NCBI RefSeq assembly: GCF_024713975.1
Contig: NC_091108.1
Coordinates: 9,407,001 to 9,471,000, forward strand
Length of the DNA: 64,000 nucleotides
Direction of reading: 5' to 3'
Source: Paralichthys olivaceus
Lineage: Eukaryota > Chordata > Actinopteri > Pleuronectiformes > Paralichthyidae
Below the pieces are notes generated by a model. That model was given only the letters and a program-made list of their open reading frames with translations, was not told where the DNA came from and did no database searches. Below, one piece after another: positions 54,348 to 64,000 of the stretch (position 1 is its first letter; each line of letters begins with the position of its first letter). Made by a program: the position numbers and the translations under genes.

Positions 54348-54390
54348 GTCAATCATTAACTCCCCTGGAGGCCAGATGTCCATATAAATA
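54348..54390 (+). promoter_or_regulatory. igfbp1: igfbp1 core promoter: HNF1-like site and TATA box
   Basis: GTCAATCATTAAC at 54348-54360 differs by one base from the HNF1 palindrome GTTAATNATTAAC. TATAAATA follows at 54383-54390, about 90 nt before the ATG. Mammalian IGFBP1 has an HNF1 site just upstream of its TATA box that drives liver expression, so the arrangement looks conserved. An AT-rich stretch at 54318-54336 could hold a FOXO/insulin-response element but matches poorly. Confidence 0.65.
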
Positions 54391-54479
54391 CTGCTGGTTC
54401 AGAGAAATCACTTTAGAAGGAAAACTACAGTCACACAGAGCAGCTGAGAAGAAAGAAGATAGTAATCCTGTGACCAAAG

Positions 54480-55514
54480 ATGCCTGGATTATATGAGAAG
54501 CTGACGTTTGTTGCAGGAGTGTCCCTGGTGGTCTTGGCCGTGGCAAGGTCTTCCCCATTAGTGGTCCAGGAGCCAATCCGCTGTGCCCCCTGCACCCAGG
54601 AGAGGTTGAACAGCTGTCCCGCCATCCCGGCAGGCTGCAGGCAGGTGCTGAGGGAGCCTGGCTGTGGCTGCTGCATGGCCTGCGCTCTGGAGAAAGGGGC
54701 GTCCTGTGGGGTTCACACGGCCCACTGTGGCGAGGGCCTGCGCTGCACTCCCAGGCCTGGTGAGGCCAGACCCCTCCACGCTCTGACCAGGGGACATGGA
54801 GTCTGCACTGAGGACGTGGGCCAAGGTAATAAAGTTTTTCTCAGTTTCTGCATAATTTGAATCATAATCTTCACGGAGTTGTAAAAACATTTTTTTAAAC
54901 ACCTTGGTAAAAAAATATTTCTTTGACTTGTGTAGAGGACACTGAAGGTGACCATGACTCCCTGCACTACATGTTGGGTCTCAACCTTCCCTTCGACCAG
55001 CAAGACCTTGCTGAGGGCCACGAGAGCATCAAGGCCAAGGTCAGACTGATGCAACAGGTGAGGAGAGACCACATGAGGATTCAAATATTTATACTTTCCA
55101 TCCAGAAGAGGGAGCAATTGATTTTAAGGGAATTAATTTATTAATTCTCTTTTTAGTCTCAGGGACCCTGTCATGTTGAACTCCACACAGCGCTGGACAC
55201 AATCAACAGCTCTCAGCAGAAACTGGGAGAGAAGTTCACCACCTTCTACCTCCCCAACTGTAACAAGCGCGGCTTCTACAAGGCCAAGCAGGTGAGGAAC
55301 TTGAACGTTCACACAAATCAAATTCAGAGATGTTCCTTATACCAGGTGATTTATTTGCGTGGTTTCTCCACCTCTGTTCCTTCTTCAGTGCGATTCGTCT
55401 CTGGTTGGACCTCCTGCTCGCTGCTGGTGCGTCTCCCCCTGGACTGGGAAGAAGATCCCAGGGTCGAGTGACCTGCTCGGTGACGCAGAGTGTCATCAGG
55501 AAATCACACTCTGA
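54480..55514 (+). CDS. igfbp1: Insulin-like growth factor-binding protein 1
   Basis: Four exons join to 242 aa (human 259): 54480-54825, 54936-55057, 55157-55291, 55389-55514. The product is a secreted binder of IGF1/IGF2 that limits their access to the receptor. A signal peptide covers about 1-25. The N-domain (32-109) has the 12 cysteines of the family, including GCGCC at 61-65. The linker 110-156 is short and acidic. The C-terminal thyroglobulin type-1 domain (161-236) has six cysteines and CWCV at 213-216. The RGD of mammalian IGFBP1 is absent: the site reads DLLGDAEC. The ATG has A at -3 and lies about 90 nt after the TATA box. It can be told from other IGFBPs by length, short linker, promoter and position next to adcy1. 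Teleosts can have two igfbp1 copies; I cannot tell a from b. Confidence 0.93.
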
Positions 55515-56285
55515 AGGGATCAACGTCTCCACACGCACCCAGATGCATACAGATAGAAGTCATTTAATATCTGCATGCCTGGAGAACTGACTTCAGTTTA
55601 TTTACCAGATGCATGCATCAAAACTTATTTATTCACTACTTGTATATTCTTCTTTGTCGTAACTATTTTTTTTAATATGTTTTCCTTTTTTTTCCACTTG
55701 TAAATAAGGCAACACTGTATACATTTGAGTTTCTGACTAAACAACTCCATTGCTCAAAACCACAGGTCCACAGCTATGCCAAGAGTTTTCAGGATCTTTT
55801 TTTTTTTCATTCATTCATTTAAAAACCATACAGCCGCTCATTCATTCAACATGTTGACATTGTCTGAATGTATCTCCATTGGCGTTTCCTCAATGGGTAT
55901 CGGTGGGATACTTAAAGTGCCGCAGGTATTTGTGCACAGCGGTCAAGCACAAACATTTACGCATTTGTCTACCTCTACTAGTCTCTACAGGTTTAGCAGG
56001 TTTAACGCTGAGGGTTCAGCTCAGCAACACTTTTCTCACATTTATTTGTCCAGTGTGTCACTGAGGTCATCATGGGTCTTTGTTTTATTCTATTCTTGTA
56101 TTTATTATGATTTCTTTGTGTTTATGCTTTTGTTTGTTGTTGACATCATGCATAGTGAATGCAAGGAATGCTGCTATTCCATTATTGGTTTTGTTATATA
56201 ATGCATATATATATATATATATATATATAAACATACTTCTTTTTCTGTGGATGTGCCTCTAATTAAATATATTATTTCATCATAA
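55515..56285 (+). promoter_or_regulatory. igfbp1: igfbp1 3' UTR region with AU-rich element
   Basis: The nonamer TTATTTATT lies at 55625-55633, with a further ATTTA just upstream at about 55602, consistent with an unstable mRNA as known for IGFBP1. No perfect AATAAA was seen. AAATAAG near 55702 or ATTAAA near 56263 are candidate signals. A TA microsatellite lies at 56204-56229. Confidence 0.45.
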
Positions 56286-56352
56286 TGGCTTGTGTTTCAA
56301 TGTATTTTTGCTATTCACTCCCCAAAAAATGAGAAATGAATCCCTGCATCAT

Positions 56353-57179
56353 TTTATTCTGCCTTTATTAGGTAAAAATAGAGCTTTGAGGGTTGCATTG
56401 AACATGCAAACGGAATTATCACCGGCTACACAGAGATCAGAGATAATGGTTCGTGACCTTTATCCCCAAAAAACAAAAAATCAGCTTATGTAAATTGACC
56501 ACAGAAACAACAACAACCTTCTCTCTTCCTCTGGCTTGAGTTCCAGCATAAAAAAAACAAAAAACTTTATATGCACCGTCCTGTTTGAGCTGTCGTCCAG
56601 TCCAACTCCCCAAGGAGAAGGAAGCAAAGTGGAATTCATAGTAAGGCACTGCATGCTTTACATTTCCTGGTTGCTGTGACCACACACAAATGTCTTTACA
56701 AACAAATCACAAGCACACAAATTATGATTACACGTCACAAGCATGTACACATGTGCAATGCCACGCTATTGTGCGTAAATAGAGATCACCCTCGTCAATG
56801 TCTGTGACAAGTTAGAACATCTCTGCGTCTTATGATCAGAAAAAGGCCTCTGAGATCAATTCTTTGAGTGCGTCCTCCTCTCAGAAGACGTCCACATTGG
56901 GTCTGAGACAGACAGCTTATAAAAGAATCCATCTGTCGCAGACGTACAGACTGTATCTGCAACGTGGAGGCTTTTTTTTCCTCCTCTTCCTCTGTTTCCC
57001 TCGCTCTGCCTCAGAAAAAAGGTCCCACAGGCAACAGATAGAAATAGCAAACATCCACATATCGGTTGAGCCATCTCTTGACCCCTCTCCCAATATCCTC
57101 AGTGTCTCTGTTTGTTTACAATTCTTCTCGCTCTCACTCCCACCATCCCTCCCTTTTGCCCTCCGTCCTGCCCCAACTC
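56353..57179 (-). promoter_or_regulatory. igfbp3: igfbp3 3' UTR with poly(A) signals
   Basis: Read on the minus strand, the stop at 57180 is followed by about 0.8 kb before two AATAAA signals (complement of 56364-56369 and 56353-56358). The 3' ends of igfbp1 and igfbp3 therefore face each other closely. Confidence 0.5.
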
Positions 57180-60100
57180 CTATTGGCTCTCTGAGTTGTA
57201 GTGCTGGGTGTCTCCCCGCTCCTTCCCATCAAAACCTGGCAGTGGCTGACCATACTTGTCCACGCACCAACAGAAGCCGCGCTTTCTGCCCTTGGATGGA
57301 CGGCACTGGAAGCGGAGGAGAGGGACAAAGGTGAAAGGGAGGGGAGAGAAATGAGAATTGGGGGGGCAAGTGTGCTAAATGTGTAAATCCAGTTGAATGT
57401 GCAGCATTATGGGTAACGAGCCACTTTACTCAATGAAGTAGAACAGCAATAGTTAAGAGGCATTAATGGGCAGATTGTGCTGAGTCGACGCAGCCTTGGC
57501 TATCCAACGCGCTGTGGTATTTTGAGCTGCTTTTATGGTCTACCTCCTGTTACACACACACATATAGAGACCTTTAAGGTAAACAGAAACCTGGTAAAAT
57601 ATTTGCTTAGTCCCGTTTGTGAACAACTGAGAGCCGAGATCTATTTTCAGAAGCTGGTGGCCAGTACGAATCATCTGTTGCTGATTATACCCCACAGCTC
57701 CAAATTATGGGTACTACAAATGACTTACAGAGTCTGTGGAGCTACCCAAGGGCTGTTATTTTACTGCCAATTTTACTAAAGGTCAACCTCCACTGTAGTA
57801 AAACATGCAGCCATTCATTTCAAGGGCTAAAGCAACTGTGCTGCTGCTGCGCTGGGGGAGTCGGGGCTGATCCGGAGGGAAGACGTCGTGATTTAGCTCA
57901 ATATTTCAGCAGGGTTTGAAGAGAGTAAGAATAAGTTTGAATAAGAGTCTGAGGAAGGATTCTCGTGCTGTTGCAGAGGACGTGTGTTGAAAAATTACAT
58001 CTTCACGTTACTGCATTTTCCAAGGACAACAATGCATCATAGGAGCTTTAAGATTTCACCTGCAAAGCAAACATATCACAAAATGTATGTTCGGGAATAC
58101 GAATTATAAAATGATGCTTAACTCAAGAAAAGTGCATCTATTTCTAGTATTAAATCTACCCAGTGTATTTATTTTTCCTCTAAAGAGACACTTACTGTTA
58201 TTAGGAACTGTAATAAGAGATATTTTCACTCAAAATCATGCCAACATCCAAATTAAACCAACCGACGTGAAATGTCTACCACTCCTCCAGCGCCCCAGGG
58301 CTCAGCAGGGTACAATATAGGTCTGTTCAACATAAACAAAGACAATGAGCCCGGCATGTTGTGAGGCTGGTTATGAGATGATTGCTGGTCAAAGAGAACA
58401 CTTCCATTAAGCAGGAGGGACTGCTGTGTAATAAGAAAAGCTGCCTCTGTGATGCAGTGGCGTGGGAGCCCTAAGTGCCTCCATATGAATGCGTCAGAAC
58501 CACTCATTTATTACAACCCAATCGTGGGTGAACCATGTGAGTGTGGGGATGGCTGCCGCTCTATTTCTGTGCCTGACTCTCAAAAGTCCAGCAATTATGG
58601 GGCGAGCGCATCGGGTGCCGGCAGCCACCTTGACGTCTGTCTCCCTGGGAGGGTTCCCGTTAGACGGCCGTCGTCCCAGCCGTCAACCCCACTGGGGTTT
58701 GGCCCCTGTGGTTCCTGTCTCCAGAGTCAGTGGCTCGGGTCTACCTCACTGGTGTGGTGGTGCAGTGATGAGGCTCTAATAGCTACCAATGAATACACGA
58801 GGACAGCTACAAATCTGTAATTGGGCTGCAGGAGACCTAAAGTTTGAGTCACTCGACTTCAGCGTTGAGTCATTGGATTTTTTGCAGCTTTTAACAGCAG
58901 TTGAAAGTTTTTCACCTTTAAATGATGTGTAGTTTCTCGTGAAATCGATGCATGAATTATCCTGTTGTCGGTATCAATTGATGGTCCTCAGGATGTGCTG
59001 ATTTACCTGCTTTTTCTTATAGAAGCCCTTCTTGTCACAGTTTGGTATGCGGAAACCTCTGGGGTTGAGAATGTCTGTAATCTTGAGGCTGCTGAGAATG
59101 CTCTCAATCTCTCTCCGACAGGGACCCTGCAGACGAGGGAACACATGACAAGTTACTACACTTGAAAACTCATTTCCATCTCCAACCTGAAAGCACATCA
59201 ACAAATTTGAATGCTGGTGATTTATTTTCATTTTGACTCAAATGCATTGGTTTTTCAAGTAAAGATGTCAAAAACGCAGGCTGCCGCTGCATCGCACGCC
59301 ACTCTGCAGTAATTCTTAAACAATGGTGGCTGCAAAATGAAAGAGGTGACTGACGAGAAATGAATTCATCTGACCGACTTGTACGGGCTTAGCAGTTTGC
59401 CAAAGCTGCTTAGAACTCTTGCACTTTACACAAAGGATGGGGGATGAAGTGAATTCAAAGAGCTCAAGGCAGGAGCCAAAAGGCTTGTGCTCAAGTCCAA
59501 GTGCTCCAGTCACTAATCAAAGCAGCCAGTCAAACCCCATTACTAGTGTGTGCTCACTTCTCTGTCCAAAGACGAGATCAAAATAGCAGCAGGGCTTCCC
59601 AACAGGCATTCACACAGGCCAATCCATCATTCGCTGGCTCTCTGTGCACCCGGCACGCGGACGCCTTGTGGCCAAACAACCGCCTGACACAGGTCAGCCG
59701 CAGGGCCATACCCGCTCACTGCCATGCCATTCTCCCGCTCACGACGCCTGCCAACCATTCACCGCCGCTGTACCCAAAACATTTCTTCACCCGCAGGGGG
59801 AGAAAAACACCAAAACACAGAGGAAGAGGAGAAAAACATTCCTCCCTCCAGTGTGCTCTGAAGACGAAAAATACCACTTGTGATACTCACATACTCAGGC
59901 TCCTGTTTGGTCTCCAGAGAGAAGTTCTGCTGGTCCGTGATGAGTGTTCCCGGGAGGACCATTTTAAAGCTCTGGGTTCGCCTCTGCTGCTCCTGTCTCA
60001 GGACTTCTGACCTGGCAGAGGGGAAGAAAGCGTGAAGCGGGGGTCTCAGGGGTCCCGTGGGCCGGTGGGTGCTGTACAAGATCTGGAGGCCCGGGCCGCT

Positions 60101-61181
60101 GGAGTTCCGCTCCTCATCCTGAGTGTCAATGCTCTCTGCTGAAGTTTGAGGAGAACACGTGTTTAAACGACACTGGGATATATAATCTTAAATGAGATTA
60201 CTGAATTCTAGTTCAGACAAAGTACTACATTTTTTGGGGGGGGTGGGACATGAGAGGGCTGCATTTTTCAAAAGCGTCTCCTGAAATTACATCTTTCTTT
60301 CAGTTTTGGCAGGAAATGAATAGAAATATGCAACATGAGTACTATCACATTCCAAACTTTGAATTCTTTTAGTACCTTTTTGGAGGCGCATGCTAAACAG
60401 TTTTTCAGGGCACAAAATCACCCTGACCTGAAAATCAACAATTAATCTTCACTAACTGATGCAGGGAGATTCAGGTCCTCAAATCTTCAAGATATCGGGC
60501 TGAACATTAAAGTATCAAAACTATGTCTCAGATGTGCTTCAACCTGTTTCATCATCCAGCTTTTCTTTCCATACATGAAGAGCATCATCATAGTTAATGA
60601 GCCTATTTTGACTTTCAGAATGATATGTCATTAAAAACCATCACTTAAGAAGATATCATGCAACAATTGATATAAAACTGATCTAACTACCCCGAGTCAC
60701 ACATTTCTTAATTATTAAAGGCTTGCAAATTCATTATGCGTATAGCTGTGAGTTAGTGCGAGTTTTTCCACATGCAAGACGCATATGGATCAAGCGCACA
60801 AGACTCACCTGGCAGTTCATTGACCGGAGGTGTCGGTCTGACGGTGAGTCTCCTGTTTGTGGCGTTTGCACAGATGCCCCGTCCCTCCAGCAGAGCCTGC
60901 AGAGGCTTCGTCTCGCCGGGCTGATGCTGACATGTCAGCCCGGAGCCACATCTCCCGGTGTACACGCCGCACGGCTGACCGAAGCTGAGCGCGCAGGTCA
61001 TGCAGCAGCCGCAGCCCGGCTCGCGGACCCTCTCGGTGCAGTCCTTGGCCAGAGGTTTGCACAGGAGCCGCGCTCCGACGTCGCACGGCTCGCATCTGAT
61101 CACCGGTCCCACCGCACCTGACCTCCGGCTGATCGACGCCAGGAAAAATGTCATGCAAAGTGCGCGGAGACGGGCATCCAT
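57180..61181 (-). CDS. igfbp3: Insulin-like growth factor-binding protein 3, variant C-terminus
   Basis: Four minus-strand exons join to 287 aa (human 291): 61181-60809, 60135-59891, 59126-59007, 57305-57180. The product is the main secreted IGF carrier. A short hydrophobic signal peptide lies at about 4-23. The N-domain has 12 cysteines (30-104) with GCGCC at 57-60. N106 is in an NAT sequon. The 80-residue variable linker is followed by the thyroglobulin-type domain from C209. The C-terminal basic heparin/nuclear-import segment is intact (SKGRKRGFCWCVDKYGQPLPG region, 250-270), and near-identity to human here makes the igfbp3 call firm. The sixth domain cysteine is replaced by H281, and RGD is present at 276-278. 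The ATG at 61181 has a perfect GCCGCCATGG context; an in-frame ATG at 61199 is weak. The gene is tail-to-tail with igfbp1, as in mammals. Confidence 0.94.
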
Positions 61182-61307
61182 GGCGGCGTCCTGGAGCATG
61201 TGTGGAGTCAGAGTGTGGAGGCGCACTGCTCAGTCTGCTGCACTGTGGTGGACTTTTCTCTGGGCAGCTTCTCTCTCATTCACTTAAAGCCACTAGCTAC
61301 AACATCC

Positions 61308-61322
61308 CAATATATATAGACC
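61308..61322 (-). promoter_or_regulatory. igfbp3: igfbp3 TATA box
   Basis: The minus strand reads CTATATATATTGGG, a TATA-like element about 130 nt upstream of the ATG at 61181. Confidence 0.55.
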
Positions 61323-62022
61323 CCGGTAACTGTAGTCACACCCCCGAATAGCTTGTGGTCTCCTGATGAATTGCCTCGACTCCGTTATGGCTTTTAAACC
61401 ATCAGACCAATGTGCCGAGGCATTACGCACGTTACGCAGCGCACCCGCAGGATAACATTCACCGTATGGCTCTTTAAGAAGACTATGGAATGAAATACAA
61501 GAAAAATGATTGGCCAGTGCATTTTTTTTTTTTACTTTTAAATGTTTTAACCTCAGCTGTGGGGGGGTTGAGGTCTGAATATCCTGCATACATTTAAACA
61601 TGTAATGTAGAACACCAGGTTATTAGACACACATTCTAGGAAATAATCATGCAACCCAAGAGAAACATCCACAGAAATGTTTGTAATGTGTATCAGGTCT
61701 CAGCCTGAGGAGCCCACACACAGTAGATCTCAATGCAATACACGGATTCATTCATAGGGGGCGCCAATATGTGAGTGGGAATGTGATCCTACAACTTTTA
61801 TTGACACTTGCAATGAAAAGAAAGATTAAATGTGCAGAAGGCAAAAACACATATGGCAAGATGTTCATGTGAGTCTTAAGTTGCATGTGTGCGTGTGTGT
61901 TTCATGTTGGCCTAAGCAAAGTTGTGTTTATGTACAGGTGTTCACATGACTATGTGTTTGCGTATATGTGCACGTGCCCCTGCATGACCTGGTTAAAGTT
62001 TAAGCATGTAAGCCATATAAGC

Positions 62023-62058
<36 letters not shown>

Positions 62059-62075
62059 CGCACACACGCACACAC
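62023..62075. repeat. (CA)n microsatellite with CG interruptions
   Basis: CA tract followed by three cacacgca-type variants. Confidence 0.9.
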
Positions 62076-62120
62076 TACAACAGTGCACCAACAGATGAGG
62101 TATTAGAATGAACTCAAAAG

Positions 62121-62262
62121 CAGTGGTGAAATGTGATTAAGAGCATTCACTCAAGTATTTAAGTTTAATTTTGTGGTATTAGTATGTGTACTTTATTTTC
62201 CACTACATATCAATTTCACAGCTACACTTGAGTACTTTGTAGAATAATATTTTGCATCAAAC
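62121..62262 (+). repeat. Teleost dispersed repeat beginning CAGTGGTGAAATGT
   Basis: Reads cagtggtgaaatgtgattaa, gagcattcactcaagtattt, tgtgtactttattttccact, acatatcaatttcacagct. This matches the layout of a widespread short teleost element that starts CAGTGGTGGAATGT. It is probably a non-autonomous DNA element. Confidence 0.5.
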
Positions 62263-64000
62263 AAATGCTTATCTTTTGAAATGGTGAAAATATGAATGCA
62301 TGCATTGTAAAAAAAAGTCTGCTTTATACATTGTAAGCCTTTTCAATTGAATATGCTCAAAACAACTCGGGGAACTGGGAACACAAAAATTTGTAATAAT
62401 GTGCAATGAAAACTTGAGTGATTTTAACTTAAACAACTGAAGGTCGGCTTTTAACGTCAATACACTAACTTCCAAGTTGATTTAACTTTAAATCTATTGT
62501 AACATCAAATATGATAAGGATGTTTACGTTTCAATTGTCAAAGGTCGAAGGTCACAGCGACCTTATATCAGTCTGGGAAAAATATTATGTAGAAATATGG
62601 TGATGGAAACAATCACAGTGTGGTAATTGTTTGTTTAACAAGAACATTTTAACCGAGAAAAAGCAAAGGACAAAAATAAATTCCTTCTCTGTTTTATTAG
62701 ATTTAAAATTTTTAATCTGAAAATACATTTTGAATATTAAGACAGATTCTGCCTTGTCTTAAAACTTGAATAATAACTTGAAAATACTATCCAGTTTTAA
62801 TGTTATTAATGTGTTTGTCAGTTAATCATTTTTCTATTGAAAGAGATTTCTAATCTTAATGGGCGTCAGGTTAAATAAAGGCTAATAAATACAAAAACTT
62901 TGATGTTTATCTCTGTATAATTTCCGCAATCTGCAGAACTGTGGCCTCAGTTTTGTAAATGAATCAAAGAAGCGATATTTAAAATGAAAAGGTTTTATAT
63001 TGGTCAGATAAAAGTCAATATACCTGCTGCTGACATGATTCAGTGTTTCTGTGTCATGCAGAGACTCGTGTTACTCAGACAGCGCAGCAGCTGAGCTGGT
63101 CAGGATGTGCGACATAGTTGAGGCCTGCTCTGCACATTTGTAAGAGCGACAAAGCAGACCGTAGAATAAGGACACATACCACATGTGTAAGTGAGAAAAT
63201 TCCTTTGTAATTACATGTGCAGCATTTTTTAGGTCCACTATTAATTGGTTGCAGATGAGAGAGGGAATACACCGGCACAGAATGTCCAAATTACCTCAAA
63301 AGAATAACAGCGGGAGAGGCGAGGTGTACAGTTCCTCTTTTTGAAATTTCTTGGAAGCCAACGTGAAATCAGTTGCCAACAAGCCCTGGCGTACTGCCGC
63401 CTGTTAACAGACAGGTCTACAGCAGAGCAGCGCTTACTGGAATGCCAAACATTTGTTTCATATGCTGCAAAAAAAAAAAGCCTGCTGATTTTCCTCCCTC
63501 TCCTCCGCTCAGAGCTCTTCAGAGGGGGGTCTCTCAGCCACCTGTGCATATTCAGCATAGCAGAGGAGAGAGTCGGGCACGGGGAGTAATGTACTGGAGG
63601 AATGTCGTCCCACAGAGCAGCCACTCAATAAAGAGGGAGTGTGAAGAATGTGCTTTTGCACACAGGATATTACTGTACATGTGTTTAACATAACCCGCTG
63701 TCAAAGGCTGCGCTGCCCAACCGCAACTGCTTGTCAAATCCTAATCCGAGCAATTTTCCACTGTTTTAAGATGCTTTGGACAAATCAGACACACTTGCTG
63801 GAAGCTCGGAGAGAGGGGCCTGCACTGGCTCCTGCAGCCTGGATGGAGTTTATTGTGCTGAGGCCCTCAGCTAAATATAAACTACCTAATAAATACCTGG
63901 CCTTGAATATTGCATATATTCTCAGTTTCACACGTGAACAGTAATCCAGCAAACTCATATTATGAAAACCATTGACTATAAAATCTCCATTGCAGATAAA

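Larger units (their letters stand above)
61330..64000. other. Region upstream of igfbp3 without a supported gene
   Basis: No exon of a known family was seen. It contains a CA-type tract (62023-62075) and a repeat-like stretch (62121-62262). Regulatory elements of igfbp3 may lie here. Confidence 0.6.

Noticed and set aside
55776..56201. 141-codon frame downstream of igfbp1
   Set aside because: It lies in the likely igfbp1 3' UTR, starts in an A/T run, and shows no domain or codon bias.
59501..60010. 169-codon plus-strand frame
   Set aside because: It runs antisense across igfbp3 exon 2 and its flanks. The real coding strand is minus.

Overview
The window is teleost nuclear DNA, probably from a spiny-rayed (acanthomorph) fish. 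It has multi-exon genes with GT-AG introns, many CA/GT, TC and TA microsatellites, and short dispersed repeats of the kind common in teleosts. The gene order adcy1 - igfbp1 - igfbp3 is conserved across vertebrates. I resolved five protein-coding genes to exon level by reading splice sites and frames by eye.

Layout: 1-1380 is repeat-rich with no supported gene. About 1380-1760 is a probable promoter and non-coding first exon. 3000-6610 (+) is an eight-coding-exon sirtuin-5-like gene encoding 304 aa. 6611-16740 is intergenic and repeat-bearing. 17007-48658 (+) is the complete 20-exon adenylate cyclase type 1 gene (adcy1, 1149 aa), with a 3' UTR to about 50290. 51442-52296 (+) is a small four-exon gene of unknown function (185 aa, acidic N half, basic nuclear-signal-like stretch). 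54480-55514 (+) is igfbp1 (242 aa), with a TATA box and an HNF1-like site. 57180-61181 (-) is igfbp3 (287 aa), tail-to-tail with igfbp1 and only about 1.7 kb from it, stop to stop. 61330-64000 has no supported gene.

Function: adcy1 makes cAMP under Ca2+/calmodulin control at the plasma membrane. igfbp1 and igfbp3 are secreted carriers of insulin-like growth factors. The sirtuin has a mitochondrial-type N-terminus. No operon-like relationship is implied; the genes are syntenic neighbours.

Most notable points: (1) the sirtuin-5-like protein keeps its zinc site, catalytic His and acyl-lysine Tyr/Arg pair, but has rewritten two NAD+/nicotinamide-pocket motifs (GAGGYW to RENEKW, QNID to QCTD) in an otherwise intact gene; (2) igfbp3 has lost the last cysteine of its thyroglobulin-like domain and carries an RGD at the position where mammalian IGFBP1 has it, while the neighbouring igfbp1 lacks RGD; (3) an unrecognised acidic/basic protein gene lies between adcy1 and igfbp1; (4) one dispersed repeat family occurs about ten times in both orientations; (5) there is a perfect 20-bp inverted repeat in adcy1 intron 3.
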